A stretch of 64,000 nucleotides of DNA from an uncultured Cytophagales bacterium (GTDB lineage Bacteria; Bacteroidota; Bacteroidia; Cytophagales; UBA9547): positions 118,177 to 182,176 of the forward strand of contig CAMFLX010000001.1 in assembly GCA_945957555.1 (NCBI GenBank), given 5' to 3'. This document shows, piece after piece, positions 1 through 9,970 of this stretch (positions are counted from its first letter, which is position 1; each line of letters opens with the position of its first letter). The translations under genes and the position numbers were made by a program. Under the pieces are notes generated by a model. It saw only the letters and a list, made by a program, of their open reading frames with translations. It did no database searches and was not told where the DNA came from.

Positions 1-287
1 GTGTCTGCACCTGTGTGGCAAGTTGCACCTTTCGGATTTGCTTTTATCAAAACCGTATCTTGGTCACAATCAATCAAAACCTGAACTACATCAAGAAAAT
101 GTCCAGAAGTTTCTCCCTTAGTCCACAGCCTTTGCTTGGTGCGACTAAAAAAGGTCACTCTTTTTTCTTGAACTGTTTTTTCATAAGCTTCCTGGTTCAT
201 GAACCCTACCATCAGAATCTTTTCGGTACTAGCATCTTGTACCACAGCAGGCACCAATCCTCCTTGTTTTTCGAAATTTATCTCCAT
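1..287 (-). CDS. hisI: Phosphoribosyl-AMP cyclohydrolase (HisI or HisIE), 3' part missing
   Basis: Reading the minus strand from an ATG at 287 gives an open frame that runs off the window edge, about 95 residues long. It begins MEINFEKQGGLVPAVVQDAS and carries the cyclohydrolase signatures FSRTKQRLWTKGETSG, DCDQDT and CHTG, whose Cys and Asp residues bind zinc and magnesium in this family. The enzyme opens the ring of phosphoribosyl-AMP in histidine synthesis. In many Bacteroidota it is fused to the HisE pyrophosphatase, but the C-terminal part lies outside the window, so HisI and HisIE cannot be told apart. It sits 32 bp after the DUF3108 lipoprotein gene and two genes after hisF on the same strand, consistent with the end of a his operon. 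Confidence 0.93.
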   Translation of the reverse strand, partial: MEINFEKQGGLVPAVVQDASTEKILMVGFMNQEAYEKTVQEKRVTFFSRTKQRLWTKGETSGHFLDVVQVLIDCDQDTVLIKANPKGATCHTGAD

Positions 288-319
288 TGAATGTTTGATC
301 GCTACAAAATTACGAAAAT

Positions 320-1132
320 TTATCTTTTGTGTGCATATTCTTTGATCTCAACTTCTATATTGCCCACCCATGATTTTGCCTTTAATTTGAGAGGAATTCT
401 ATTTTCGTCATCCGAGATCCAAACACTTACAGGTTCATCGCCTCTGAATAATTCATTATCAGGAACAATAGGTACCAATACGATAGTATTATATTTGCCT
501 ATTTTTGTTTTGAGCTCTTCTCTCGTTTTGAGCAAAAACTTGAGATTGTAAGAATTGTTTTCTATAAATACGTCAAGTCTCAAAGTATCGTTGGCAGAAT
601 ATTTTTCAAAGTCTATTTTGCGTAACTGGAAATAAGAGGTAATCATATCATTTATGTTTTCAGATATATCAAAAAGCTTTATACTGTCGGGTTTACTTAC
701 GTTTTTGTCAATGATTTTAACTTTTTTACCCAAAAAATCAAAATAAGAATATTCCCGCTTTTTGTATTTGTTTTCGTGAAGATCTCTGATGAAAAGCGTT
801 GGTTTCAAGGTACTGGTATCAACAAAACTGTAGAACTTGTCGTTGAGCTCACTGAATAGATCTACAGTGCCGTCAAGCTCGCCGATGAGACTCACTTTAT
901 AACATTTTACAGAATCTATAGATTGGATAGTACTGTCAATGTCAAGTACTATGTTTGCAGCTTTCATGATACCAAGTTTAGCTACATATTTGATCGTTTC
1001 ACTTTTTTTGTAGTGGTTGTATTCGGTTGTTTGTATAGGAGCTGAAGGAATAAACTGTTCATCTTTTCCTTTCTTTTTTGAGCAGGCGCATAATAGCAAT
1101 AGAATCCAAAAGGCTAGGCTGATTTTGGTCAT
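320..1132 (-). CDS. DUF3108-type lipoprotein within the his operon
   Basis: The protein has 270 residues with a lipoprotein signal peptide. Its hydrophobic stretch ends in the lipobox LLCAC, so the mature protein should start at the Cys near residue 17 and be anchored in an envelope membrane. The rest is a beta-rich domain that I recognise as DUF3108 from its conserved ending ([17 protein letters not shown] followed by [11 protein letters not shown]). No catalytic motif is visible and no function is established for the family. The start codon overlaps the hisF stop by 4 bp (ATGA type), so the two genes are translationally coupled. The hisI gene follows after 32 bp. The gene may simply ride in the operon. 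Confidence 0.85.
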   Translation of the reverse strand: MTKISLAFWILLLLCACSKKKGKDEQFIPSAPIQTTEYNHYKKSETIKYVAKLGIMKAANIVLDIDSTIQSIDSVKCYKVSLIGELDGTVDLFSELNDKFYSFVDTSTLKPTLFIRDLHENKYKKREYSYFDFLGKKVKIIDKNVSKPDSIKLFDISENINDMITSYFQLRKIDFEKYSANDTLRLDVFIENNSYNLKFLLKTREELKTKIGKYNTIVLVPIVPDNELFRGDEPVSVWISDDENRIPLKLKAKSWVGNIEVEIKEYAHKR

Positions 1133-1884
1133 AACCGTACAATGATTTCTCTGCTTTTAAGATAATTTTTAAGAGTAGGTATCTCTATTTCTTTGAAGTG
1201 AAAAATGCTCGCCGCCAATGCGGCATCGGCCTTTCCAAAAGTAAACGTATCCACAAAGTGCTCCATAGTACCTGCTCCTCCTGATGCAATGACGGGGATA
1301 TTTGCGGCACCGCTAATTAGGGAAGTTAGTTCATTGGCAAAACCTTGTTTACAACCATCATGATCCATTGATGTTAACAAAATTTCACCAGCCCCTCTAT
1401 TCTCAACTTCCTTTGCCCAAGTTATCGTTTCCAAAGGAGTAGGCGTACGACCACCATGTGTATGTACAATATGTTTTGTGTCATTATGTTTTGTGTCAAT
1501 TGCCACTACCACAAACTGACTTCCAAATTCACGAGCAAGCTCATCCACTAAATTTGGGTTTCTTACAGCTGCAGAGTTGATAGAGACCTTGTCCGCTCCA
1601 GCATTAAGTAAAACAGAAGCATCTTCAATACTAGATACGCCACCTCCGACAGTGAATGGAATATTTATTACAGAAGCAACTTTTCTAACGAGTTCTGACA
1701 GCGTCTTTCTTTTGTCAACGGTAGCAGTAATATCCAGAAAAACCAATTCATCTGCCCCTTGCTCAGCATAGAGTTTTCCAAGCTCAACAGGATCTCCCGC
1801 ATCTCTCAGCTCTAGAAAGTTTATACCCTTTACGGTTTTGCCATCTTTTATATCCAAGCAGGGAATGATTCTCTTAGTAAGCAT
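1129..1884 (-). CDS. hisF: Imidazole glycerol phosphate synthase cyclase subunit HisF
   Basis: The 251-residue protein has the usual length for HisF, the cyclase half of the HisF-HisH synthase. That enzyme makes imidazole glycerol phosphate and AICAR, and AICAR feeds PurH, encoded later in this window. It begins [20 protein letters not shown], which contains the catalytic Asp of the CLDIKDG motif. The second catalytic Asp is in LLTSMDHDG. Phosphate-binding glycine motifs are GGGVSS and IASGGAG of the TIM barrel. The ATG at 1884 is the natural start. It is followed by an overlapping lipoprotein gene and then hisI. The upstream partner hisH/hisA genes are not in the 170 bp gap before the divergent MBL gene, so hisF appears to begin a transcription unit here. 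Confidence 0.97.
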   Translation of the reverse strand: MLTKRIIPCLDIKDGKTVKGINFLELRDAGDPVELGKLYAEQGADELVFLDITATVDKRKTLSELVRKVASVINIPFTVGGGVSSIEDASVLLNAGADKVSINSAAVRNPNLVDELAREFGSQFVVVAIDTKHNDTKHIVHTHGGRTPTPLETITWAKEVENRGAGEILLTSMDHDGCKQGFANELTSLISGAANIPVIASGGAGTMEHFVDTFTFGKADAALAASIFHFKEIEIPTLKNYLKSREIIVRL

Positions 1885-2053
1885 TTATGAATAATTAGAA
1901 TACAAAAATAATCATTTTACAATGATACTTGGTATTTGCTTGATACTCTGAAAGACATTTTTATCTAAATGGGCGAAATATTTACCCGAAATATCATAAC
2001 TTTGTCAATAAATTTCATATTTTGTTTTTTATGAAATTGTCAACATATAAAAA

Positions 2054-2707
2054 ATGATCAAAGTAAAATCTTTTGAATTCAATCCAGTATCAGAAAACAC
2101 ATATATCCTATCTGACGAAACTAACGAAGCTATCATCATTGATCCTGGGTGTTTTGAAAAGGACGAAACTGATGAGCTAGATAACTACATTCAAGTCAAT
2201 GGTCTCAAGGTTGTGGCAATGATCAATACACATTCTCATTTTGATCATGTTTTAGGCTGCTACCATGTAAAGACAAAATACAAATGTCCGTTTTTGATTT
2301 TTAAAGACGATCTTGCTACTTTAAAAGCAGTAAAAGTGTATGCACCCAATCTAGGTTTTTGGGGTTATAATGAGGTAGAGCCTGATGGTTTTTTGCTATT
2401 AGAAAAACCATTCAAGTTTGGTAATAGCGAATTACAAATTGCACAAACGCCTGGGCATGCTCCTGGTCATGTGGTTTTTTATAATTTAGATGAGAAAATC
2501 GCAATAACAGGCGATAATATTATGTTGAACAGTATTGGACGCACGGATCTGCCTGGAGGAAACTCCAAACAACTCCTTGAAAGTATAGAAAAAGTTATAT
2601 TTGCGTGGGATGATGATGTGAAAATATATCCAGGACATGGCCTAGATTCCACTGTAGGGTATGAAAAAAAACATAATAAGGTATTAAAACAATTATTATC
2701 TTTATAA
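2054..2707 (+). CDS. MBL-fold metallo-hydrolase (glyoxalase II-like)
   Basis: The 217-residue cytoplasmic protein has the metallo-beta-lactamase fold. The metal-binding motif THSHFDH is at residues 59-65 (His60, His62, Asp64, His65). Further ligands are the His of GHAPGHV, the Asp of ITGDNIM and the His of YPGHG. This pattern and length match the YcbL/hydroxyacylglutathione-hydrolase-like group, which hydrolyses thioesters such as S-lactoylglutathione. The real substrate cannot be read from the sequence. The gene is divergent from hisF and is followed after 15 bp by pssA, so the two are probably cotranscribed. Confidence 0.92.
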   Translation: MIKVKSFEFNPVSENTYILSDETNEAIIIDPGCFEKDETDELDNYIQVNGLKVVAMINTHSHFDHVLGCYHVKTKYKCPFLIFKDDLATLKAVKVYAPNLGFWGYNEVEPDGFLLLEKPFKFGNSELQIAQTPGHAPGHVVFYNLDEKIAITGDNIMLNSIGRTDLPGGNSKQLLESIEKVIFAWDDDVKIYPGHGLDSTVGYEKKHNKVLKQLLSL

Positions 2708-2722
2708 ACTAAACAAAATAAC

Positions 2723-3517
2723 ATGTTGCGCTCTATTCCCAATTTTATAACCATTTTGAATCTTACTTGTGGCTGTATAGGTATAGTATTAGTACTGAGT
2801 TCCCCAGACTACCTTAAATATGGTGCTTTTTTGATATTGATTGCTGGCGTTCTTGACTTTCTTGATGGTTTTGCTGCTAGATTGCTTAATGTTAAATCAG
2901 AGATCGGGAAACAACTCGATTCTTTGGCTGATGTGGTTACTTTTGGAGTTTTACCTAGTATGATGCTCTTTGAACTCCTCAAGTTGACATATGATGTGCA
3001 AGGTATTGAGTGGCTTAATTGCAAGCATTTGCTTCCTGATTATCAAGCCCATGTGGCTTGTTCTATTAATCAAATGATTCCATATTTCCCTGCATTCTTA
3101 GTGGCTATCTTTTCTGCGATCCGTTTGGCAAAATTCAATATAGATACAAGACAAGTTGACGGTTTTATAGGGTTACCTACGCCCGCCAATGCGATTTTGG
3201 TGAGTTCTTTGGTGCTTATGATTAGCAATGAAGGTCAAGACTTTGAGTTTGATGAGATTATTAATTACAATTTCCTATATTCATTTATTTTCGCCTCTTG
3301 TATTCTCATGGTATCTAAAATCCCAATGATTTCCTTGAAATTTAAAAATATTTCTTGGAATTTGAACATTTGGCGCTATATTTTGTTAATAGGTTGTATT
3401 ACTATTATGTTATTTACATATATCAAAGGCCTAAGTTATTTTGGGATGGGTCTTTGTATTATCTACTATATAATAGTCTCAATTATTAGTGGTTTCTTAA
3501 AGAAAGAAAAGGAATAA
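2723..3517 (+). CDS. pssA: CDP-diacylglycerol-serine O-phosphatidyltransferase
   Basis: This 264-residue integral membrane enzyme makes phosphatidylserine from CDP-diacylglycerol and serine, the first step towards phosphatidylethanolamine. The CDP-alcohol phosphotransferase signature D-G-x2-A-R-x8-G-x3-D-x3-D is intact (Asp48, Gly49, Arg53, Gly62, Asp66, Asp70). At least six hydrophobic segments follow. The start MLRSIPNFITILNLTCG is typical of PssA rather than of PgsA. It lies 15 bp after the MBL-fold gene and 49 bp before porU. Confidence 0.94.
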   Translation: MLRSIPNFITILNLTCGCIGIVLVLSSPDYLKYGAFLILIAGVLDFLDGFAARLLNVKSEIGKQLDSLADVVTFGVLPSMMLFELLKLTYDVQGIEWLNCKHLLPDYQAHVACSINQMIPYFPAFLVAIFSAIRLAKFNIDTRQVDGFIGLPTPANAILVSSLVLMISNEGQDFEFDEIINYNFLYSFIFASCILMVSKIPMISLKFKNISWNLNIWRYILLIGCITIMLFTYIKGLSYFGMGLCIIYYIIVSIISGFLKKEKE

Positions 3518-3566
3518 CACAATAATTTGTTCCGATAACTAGTTATTATCAAAATTACTTAAATAT

Positions 3567-6500
3567 ATGAAAAAATATATTAGCGCATTTATTGCGCTTT
3601 TAGTGTTCTATTCAGGGGCTCAAACTTATACCATACAATGGAAAACACCAACAATTTTAACTATTATAGGTGGTGGGGAAACCAAAACTTTAGATTTTGA
3701 AAATACAAGTGAAGTAGATCCCATTCGTAAAATTGGCTATTTTGTCATTAAGATTGAAGGCGAGGTTAATTCTGTAGATTTTACAAAAGTTGAATATGTA
3801 TCTTGTTCTAAAGAGGAGGAGCTGTTATTGGATGCAAATCAATTTTCAAATAAAATAGAATTTGAAACTCGGACTTCAACAGCGAGAACACAGATCTATA
3901 GTTTTATAAATCTTGTTCCTATTGTAAAAGGAGCTAATGGTAAACTTTACAAAATAAAAAAATTTAACCTAAATGTTAGCCAAAAGCAGACTGGTAATAC
4001 AAAATTGGCTAAAAAAGCTGTTATTAGTAAAAATTCCGTTTTTTCTACTGGTGACTGGTATAAAATTTCAGTAAACAAGACAGGTGTATATAAACTGGAT
4101 CTTGATTATATTAAATCAATTGGAATACCAGTGACGGTTGATCCTAACAGCTTGCAGACTTTTGGTTTCGGCGGCTTGTTACCAGAGAGAAATGCTGATA
4201 ATGCCGATTTTTACGATATTCCAGAGATACCTATGTTTTTTGTGGGAAATCAAGATAATAAATTTGATGCCTCAGAATATTTTCTATTGTATTTAGAAGG
4301 TCCCAATCCTATAGTTAGCAAGGGAGATGTAGATCAAAAAAAGAACATATATTCTGACAAGACCTTCTTCTTCATTACACACTCTCAAAAAACTGGAAAA
4401 CGGATTACTAATAAAGCTGCACAGCTTAACTACGATTTAGAATATGATTATTATGATTTTATATATAGACACGAGCAGGACGAGACAAATTATATTCACT
4501 CGGGACGAGATTGGGTTGGGGAATCCTTGGTTACAAATCCCATATTGAATTTTGATGTAGATATTCCACAATTGATGCCAAATACAGAGGTATTGGTTAC
4601 TGGTAAAATACAAGGTTCAAATGATAATGCTACAACTTGTGCAATTAGCTTTAACGGTGAAGCTTTCAATTACACCTTATATAATAGAGACAATGGTTTA
4701 GATTTTAACCGAATTTTGGTAAGATCTTTTGATTTCAACCAAACACTGAACTCTGACGATATAGCAGGAACTATTAATTTGAATATCAAGTATTCCAAGG
4801 TAACAAGTGTAGATAAAGCGAATTTGGATTATTTTCAGATAACAGGTAAGGCTAAACTTGTTTTTGACGGGAACTATTTGAATTTCAGAAATATTGATGC
4901 TGTAGGGAATAACTACAGCAAGTATTCTATGTCAACGACTAAAAATGGTGCTCAAATTTGGGACGTAACAAAGACAAGTAATATTCAATCGATTCCTATA
5001 ACCAAAGAAAGCCTAGGTATATCGTTTATAGATTCTTCTAATCAGTATAAAGAATATGTGATTGTGGATCCTAGTGCAGAATTTGATGCACCAGTCTTTG
5101 TAGAAAAAACAGAGAATCAAAACATATCAGGTTCAGACGTGCCAGATTTACTTATTGTTGCCTATCCGGCCTTTATGGATGCAGCGGAACGATTGGCAAG
5201 CTTCAGGAGGTCGCATGATGGGTATGATGTTTTGGTGGTTTCTGTTGATAAGGTATATAATGAATTTTCCTCTGGAAGACAAGATATAAGCGGTATCAGA
5301 AATCTTGCAAAATGTTTATATGATCGTGATCCATCAAAGTTTAAATGGTTACTGTTGTTTGGTGCATGTTCTTTTGATTATAAGGATAGAATAGGAAACA
5401 ACACGAACTTTGTACCTATTTATGAAACAATTAATAGTTCTGACTTGATTTTAAGCTATCAATCAGACGACTACTATGGACTGTTAGACAATAATGAAGG
5501 AAATACACTTATCGGTGGTATGCTTGATATTGGAGTTGGACGTCTTCCAGTAAGGAATACCGAAGAAGCCAATGCTGTAGTGGACAAACTCATACACTAT
5601 TCCTCTTCAAAATTGACATTTGACAAATGGAGGAACAATCTAAGCTTTGTTTGCGATGATGGTGATGGGAATTTGCACATGAATTCTACAGAGCAACTTA
5701 TTAATGAAGTAGAAAAATACAATTCAGCGGCAAGGATTAATAAATTGTATTTGCCATTATACCCTGAGATTTCTACGCCGATAGGTCAGGAAAGTCCGGC
5801 ATTGAGTCAGAGATTAATGGATGAGATAAATCGAGGGACGTTTTTATTAAACTACTCGGGTCATGGTAGGGAGATTGGTTGGGCTGGTGAGAATATTATT
5901 ACCATAGAAACCATCAGAAATCTAAAAAATATCGACAAGCTGTTTTTTTTAATAACAGCAACATGCGAGTTTGGTAGATACGACGATCCGAATAACTTTT
6001 CAAGTATAGAACAAGCGATATTAAATCCAAATGGTGCAGCTATTGCAACTATTGGTGCTACTAGACCGGTGTTTGCGTCATCAAATTTGAGGGTGAACAC
6101 ATCAATGATGCGATTTCTATATGAAAAGGTTGATGGTAAATACAATACAATTGGAGATATTATGCGAAAATCAAAAAATGATGGGGCTTCAGTGATAATA
6201 GATGAAAATGTAAAAAACTATGGGCTACTAAGTGACCCCTCGCTAACCTTGAATTATCCTAAGTATGACATTATGATAGATAGCATACTTAATGAAGACA
6301 ATACGCAAAAAGATACATTAAAGGCATTGTCAAAAGCACAGATAAAAGGTTCTATTGTGAATAACGGATCCATACAAGATAACTTTAATGGAATATTAAC
6401 ACTTACGTTATATGACAAAGAACTTGATAAGTTATCCAAATATGATCCTGCAAGTGGTGACAATGCATATGACCCCTCATATATCAAAACAATCATTAAA

Positions 6501-7370
6501 ACTAGAGAGAGTATCATATACCAAGGAAACGCTGTTGTTAAGAATGGACGATTCAATGTCTCGTTGATCGTGCCAAAAGACATCTCTTACAAAGTTGGTA
6601 AGGGCCTCATATTGACTTATGCAAAAAATGATAGTAGTGATTTAGACGCGGCTGGGGGATATGAGAATTTTTACATTGGTGATTCAGATGACAATGTTCC
6701 TCAAGATATGACTCCACCTGTAGTTAATTTGTTTTTAAATGATACAACTTTTCTGAGTGGCGGAGTGGTACCTCAAAATTCGACTTTTATTGCTAATATT
6801 TCGGATGAAAGTGGGATAAATTTATCCAGATCTTCTGTTGGTCATGAAATTGTAATGACTATAGATGGGGATGCCAAAAACAGTATTATTCTTAATGATT
6901 ATTATATGGCTGAGACAAATAGTTTTAGTAAAGGTAAGGTTGTTTTTCCATTAGGTAATTTAAAGGAGGGACAGCACTCTATAAGTTTAAAGGTTTGGGA
7001 TACATTTAATAATTCAACCACAGAAAGTACCCAGTTTGTCGTGTCAAAAGATGATATAACTATAGGTGTTGTAGATGATATTCCAAATCCTTACGGTGAT
7101 TTTAGTAATTTTTCTTTTGGTCATAATAGACCAGGGGAGGATTTGTATATGCAAATACAAATAGCAGATATTCAGGGAAATATAGTTCGTGAATTATATT
7201 CAGATATCCCAGCGGCAAGTGCAGTTGTAACAGGAGCTGACTGGAAAACAAAAATAAATCAAAACCAACACAATATTTCATCAGGTTTGTACGTTTATAT
7301 AATGTTATTGAAATCGAAATACGATGGCTCTACCACTAGTAAAGCTGAAAAGCTTGTTTTTATTAAATAA
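3567..7370 (+). CDS. porU: Type IX secretion system sortase PorU (C25 family)
   Basis: This is a 1267-residue exported protein with an N-terminal signal peptide (MKKYISAFIALLVFYSGAQ). PorU is the surface sortase that cleaves C-terminal sorting signals from type IX cargo and attaches the proteins to the cell surface. The gingipain-type C25 peptidase core lies at about residues 520-890. The catalytic His is in NYSGHG (residue 766) and the catalytic Cys is in ATCEFGRYDDP (residue 800). The C-terminal third is beta-sandwich-like and ends in a short region resembling a flagellar-hook/T9SS-type module. The gene is followed 35 bp downstream by porV, its known partner in the attachment complex. This porU-porV order is common in Bacteroidota. 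Confidence 0.95.
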   Translation: MKKYISAFIALLVFYSGAQTYTIQWKTPTILTIIGGGETKTLDFENTSEVDPIRKIGYFVIKIEGEVNSVDFTKVEYVSCSKEEELLLDANQFSNKIEFETRTSTARTQIYSFINLVPIVKGANGKLYKIKKFNLNVSQKQTGNTKLAKKAVISKNSVFSTGDWYKISVNKTGVYKLDLDYIKSIGIPVTVDPNSLQTFGFGGLLPERNADNADFYDIPEIPMFFVGNQDNKFDASEYFLLYLEGPNPIVSKGDVDQKKNIYSDKTFFFITHSQKTGKRITNKAAQLNYDLEYDYYDFIYRHEQDETNYIHSGRDWVGESLVTNPILNFDVDIPQLMPNTEVLVTGKIQGSNDNATTCAISFNGEAFNYTLYNRDNGLDFNRILVRSFDFNQTLNSDDIAGTINLNIKYSKVTSVDKANLDYFQITGKAKLVFDGNYLNFRNIDAVGNNYSKYSMSTTKNGAQIWDVTKTSNIQSIPITKESLGISFIDSSNQYKEYVIVDPSAEFDAPVFVEKTENQNISGSDVPDLLIVAYPAFMDAAERLASFRRSHDGYDVLVVSVDKVYNEFSSGRQDISGIRNLAKCLYDRDPSKFKWLLLFGACSFDYKDRIGNNTNFVPIYETINSSDLILSYQSDDYYGLLDNNEGNTLIGGMLDIGVGRLPVRNTEEANAVVDKLIHYSSSKLTFDKWRNNLSFVCDDGDGNLHMNSTEQLINEVEKYNSAARINKLYLPLYPEISTPIGQESPALSQRLMDEINRGTFLLNYSGHGREIGWAGENIITIETIRNLKNIDKLFFLITATCEFGRYDDPNNFSSIEQAILNPNGAAIATIGATRPVFASSNLRVNTSMMRFLYEKVDGKYNTIGDIMRKSKNDGASVIIDENVKNYGLLSDPSLTLNYPKYDIMIDSILNEDNTQKDTLKALSKAQIKGSIVNNGSIQDNFNGILTLTLYDKELDKLSKYDPASGDNAYDPSYIKTIIKTRESIIYQGNAVVKNGRFNVSLIVPKDISYKVGKGLILTYAKNDSSDLDAAGGYENFYIGDSDDNVPQDMTPPVVNLFLNDTTFLSGGVVPQNSTFIANISDESGINLSRSSVGHEIVMTIDGDAKNSIILNDYYMAETNSFSKGKVVFPLGNLKEGQHSISLKVWDTFNNSTTESTQFVVSKDDITIGVVDDIPNPYGDFSNFSFGHNRPGEDLYMQIQIADIQGNIVRELYSDIPAASAVVTGADWKTKINQNQHNISSGLYVYIMLLKSKYDGSTTSKAEKLVFIK

Positions 7371-7405
7371 CTGGTTAATTTTACAAATCGAAGTATAGCG
7401 TAAAT

Positions 7406-8638
7406 ATGAATTTTAAAAATTTTTCAATTGCTCTCTTAGCCTTTACGTTTGGTGCAAATGCACAAAATGTCGGTAATGCCTCCGCTAAAGTTGATAATAC
7501 CTCGGCAACACCAATAACTGTAGGCCAACTCAATGGGGATAATAGGCCTATTACTACGGCCGTACCCTTTTTGAATATAAATCCAGATCCACGTGCTGGC
7601 GGTATGGGTGATGCTGGCGTTGCTACATCATCAACTACTAATGATATTTATTGGAATCCAGGTAAACTTGCTTTTAATGAAAAGAGCATGGGTGGTTTGG
7701 TGACCATGAATCCATGGCTTAGGAACATTGTTTCAGATATGTGGATCGGAAATGTGGCAGGTCATTATAAAAGAAAAAAGGAGGAAGCTTTTGGAATAAA
7801 TATGACCTATTTTAACCTCGGCAAAATAGAGTTCAGAAATGACCAAAATATACCGCAAGGAACCTTTACGCCAAGAGAATTTACGATTGGTGGTGCATAT
7901 TCCAGAAAATTAAGTGAAAAGTTTGGATTGGGTTTAGGTTTAAAATATGTGTACTCAAACTTAACTGGTGCATTTGTGAGTGATGTAAGACCTCTTAATA
8001 CTGCTGCTGTAGATATTGGCGTGTTCTACACTACCCCACTTCAAGTGAAAACTAGTAATAGCACACTGAGTTTTGGTGCCAACGTAAGCAACTTAGGTGG
8101 TAAAATAAAATATGTGAGTGGAGGAGACAATAGTAAGAAAGATTTCTTGCCCATGAACTTAAGAGTAGGTACTGCTTATACCCACGAGTTGGACATGTAT
8201 AATAAAATTACCATTGCTCTAGATTTTAATAAGCTTTTAACCCCATCGCCATTGATCATAAAAGGTAAAGATGGGACAGATTCGCTTTTATATTATCCAG
8301 ATAAAGGTTTGATGTCAGGTTTGTTCGGATCATTTTCAGATGCACCAGATGGTTTGAAGGAAGAGTTAAGGGAAATTACAACAAGCTTAGGCTTTGAATA
8401 CACTTATAACAATATTTTCATAGCTCGTGCAGGGTACTTTAATGAAAGTAAATACAAAGGAGGAAGAAAATATATATCTTTTGGTTTCGGGCTTAGGTAT
8501 AATGATCTAGGATTTGATTTTGCATATTTGGTTGCTCAAGGTAAGTATAACAACGCTCTGGGTGGTACGCTTAGGTTCTTAGTAGCTTACACACTGGATG
8601 TTAAAAAAGAACCTGGCGAAGAAAAAATTACAGAATAA
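7406..8638 (+). CDS. porV: Type IX secretion outer membrane channel protein PorV
   Basis: The 410-residue protein has a signal peptide ending ANAQ and a FadL-like outer membrane beta barrel. The conserved motif AGGMGDAGVATS, at about residues 64-75, is typical of PorV (LptO). PorV carries folded cargo from the translocon to the PorU sortase. The C-terminal strands end with aromatic and hydrophobic alternation (FLVAYTLDV) before a short charged tail. It directly follows porU with a 35 bp gap, and a strong terminator lies just after it, so porU-porV forms the end of a unit. Confidence 0.95.
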   Translation: MNFKNFSIALLAFTFGANAQNVGNASAKVDNTSATPITVGQLNGDNRPITTAVPFLNINPDPRAGGMGDAGVATSSTTNDIYWNPGKLAFNEKSMGGLVTMNPWLRNIVSDMWIGNVAGHYKRKKEEAFGINMTYFNLGKIEFRNDQNIPQGTFTPREFTIGGAYSRKLSEKFGLGLGLKYVYSNLTGAFVSDVRPLNTAAVDIGVFYTTPLQVKTSNSTLSFGANVSNLGGKIKYVSGGDNSKKDFLPMNLRVGTAYTHELDMYNKITIALDFNKLLTPSPLIIKGKDGTDSLLYYPDKGLMSGLFGSFSDAPDGLKEELREITTSLGFEYTYNNIFIARAGYFNESKYKGGRKYISFGFGLRYNDLGFDFAYLVAQGKYNNALGGTLRFLVAYTLDVKKEPGEEKITE

Positions 8639-8660
8639 AAACAAAAAATCATATTAAGAT

Positions 8661-8690
8661 AATCCCGCAAATCTGCGGGATTTTTTATTT
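8661..8690 (+). terminator. Rho-independent terminator after porV
   Basis: The stem aatcccgca / tgcgggatt (8661-8669 and 8674-8682) with a 4-base loop is followed by a T-rich run. The T run also contains TATTTTTG (8686-8693), a match to the Bacteroidota -7 element TAnnTTTG. It lies 3 bp before the M16 gene start, though no TTG is seen at the right distance upstream. Confidence 0.88.
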
Positions 8691-8696
8691 TTGGAT

Positions 8697-9965
8697 ATGG
8701 ATAGAACAATAGCACCAGTTATAAACCCTCTTTCTGGTTTTAAACTTCAAGAAGCAGAGCAAATTGTACTCAATAATGGAATACGCCTGCATACAATTAA
8801 TAACGGTGATCAACCATTGGTTAGACTTGAGGTCGTGTTTGAGGCTGGAACCAAATACGAGAAAAAACCAGGAGTATCGTTCATTACTTCCAAAATGTTG
8901 CAAGAAGGCACAGAAAGATTTACCGCTGCGCAAATTCAGGAGAATATTGCAAGCTTGGGGGCATTCATAGAGATCAATCATGGTACTGAGCGTATCAGCC
9001 TTACCTTTTATTTGTTAACCAAATATGTTAAAGAGTTTTTGGTTATCCTTGAGGAGATTATGCTTCGTCCTATTTTTCCAGAAGAAAACTTTAAAAATAT
9101 CGTTAACATTGCTACCAATAACATCAAAGTAAACCTTCAGAAAAGTAGTGTAGTTGCGGCCCAAGAGTTTAAAAAGCTATTATATGGCGAAAACCATTAT
9201 TATGGATACTCCGTACAAGAGCAGGATTTATATGTTGTAACAATTAATGATGTAACAGATCATTATAAAGACCACATAAAAAATTCTGAATTTGAGGTGT
9301 TTATCGCAGGTTGTGTAGATATTACTTTAAGTAATGTTTTGAAATCTTTTTTTGAGAAATTCCAAAACAGGAAAAGTGAAGTGATTTCTAAAAGTACCAT
9401 TAAAATAGTAGAAAACCAAGAAAAATTGGTAGAAAAAACAGATGCGCTTCAGTCGTCTATTAGAATTGGACGAGTAACATTTCCACGAGTTCATGAAGAT
9501 TATTTTAAAACCTTGGTTACAAATGAAATTCTGGGTGGCTATTTTGGCTCTAGGCTCATGAAGAACATTCGTGAGGAAAAAGGTCTGACTTATGGAATAA
9601 GTTCACAATTGGTAAGTCTTGAAGAATCTGGTTATTTCGTAATTGGCACTGACGTGAAAAAAGAATTTACGAGACTGGCCTTGGACGAGATTTATAAAGA
9701 AATTGAAATCATGAAAACCCAAAGTATACCAGAGGATGAACTTGAAACAGTGACAAGTTATATGCATGGGAGTTATTTAGGTTCCATAAACTCGGCTTTC
9801 GCATTGATGGATAAATACAAAACGATTCATTATGCAAAGTTGGATTACGACTATTTCAACCAGTATATCCTCACACTTAAAACGATTAAGCAATCGGATA
9901 TCCAAGAAATGACTCAAAAATGGTTTTTGGGTCTTAATGAAATTGTGGTTGGTAATTACCAATAG
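8697..9965 (+). CDS. M16-family peptidase-like protein without the zinc motif
   Basis: About 422 residues with the two-domain M16 (pitrilysin/processing peptidase) layout. The C-terminal half keeps the R/Y substrate-binding region (SRLMKNIREEKGLTYGIS, about residues 296-313). The N-terminal half should carry HxxEH but reads GVSFITSKMLQEGT at the equivalent site, so both metal-binding His and the catalytic Glu are missing. Such proteins usually serve as the non-catalytic half of a heterodimer, but no active partner is adjacent. There is no signal peptide. I chose the ATG at 8697 over a TTG at 8691 because the TTG lies in the terminator/promoter overlap. corA follows after 5 bp. Confidence 0.9.
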   Translation: MDRTIAPVINPLSGFKLQEAEQIVLNNGIRLHTINNGDQPLVRLEVVFEAGTKYEKKPGVSFITSKMLQEGTERFTAAQIQENIASLGAFIEINHGTERISLTFYLLTKYVKEFLVILEEIMLRPIFPEENFKNIVNIATNNIKVNLQKSSVVAAQEFKKLLYGENHYYGYSVQEQDLYVVTINDVTDHYKDHIKNSEFEVFIAGCVDITLSNVLKSFFEKFQNRKSEVISKSTIKIVENQEKLVEKTDALQSSIRIGRVTFPRVHEDYFKTLVTNEILGGYFGSRLMKNIREEKGLTYGISSQLVSLEESGYFVIGTDVKKEFTRLALDEIYKEIEIMKTQSIPEDELETVTSYMHGSYLGSINSAFALMDKYKTIHYAKLDYDYFNQYILTLKTIKQSDIQEMTQKWFLGLNEIVVGNYQ

Positions 9966-9970
9966 ATCCG

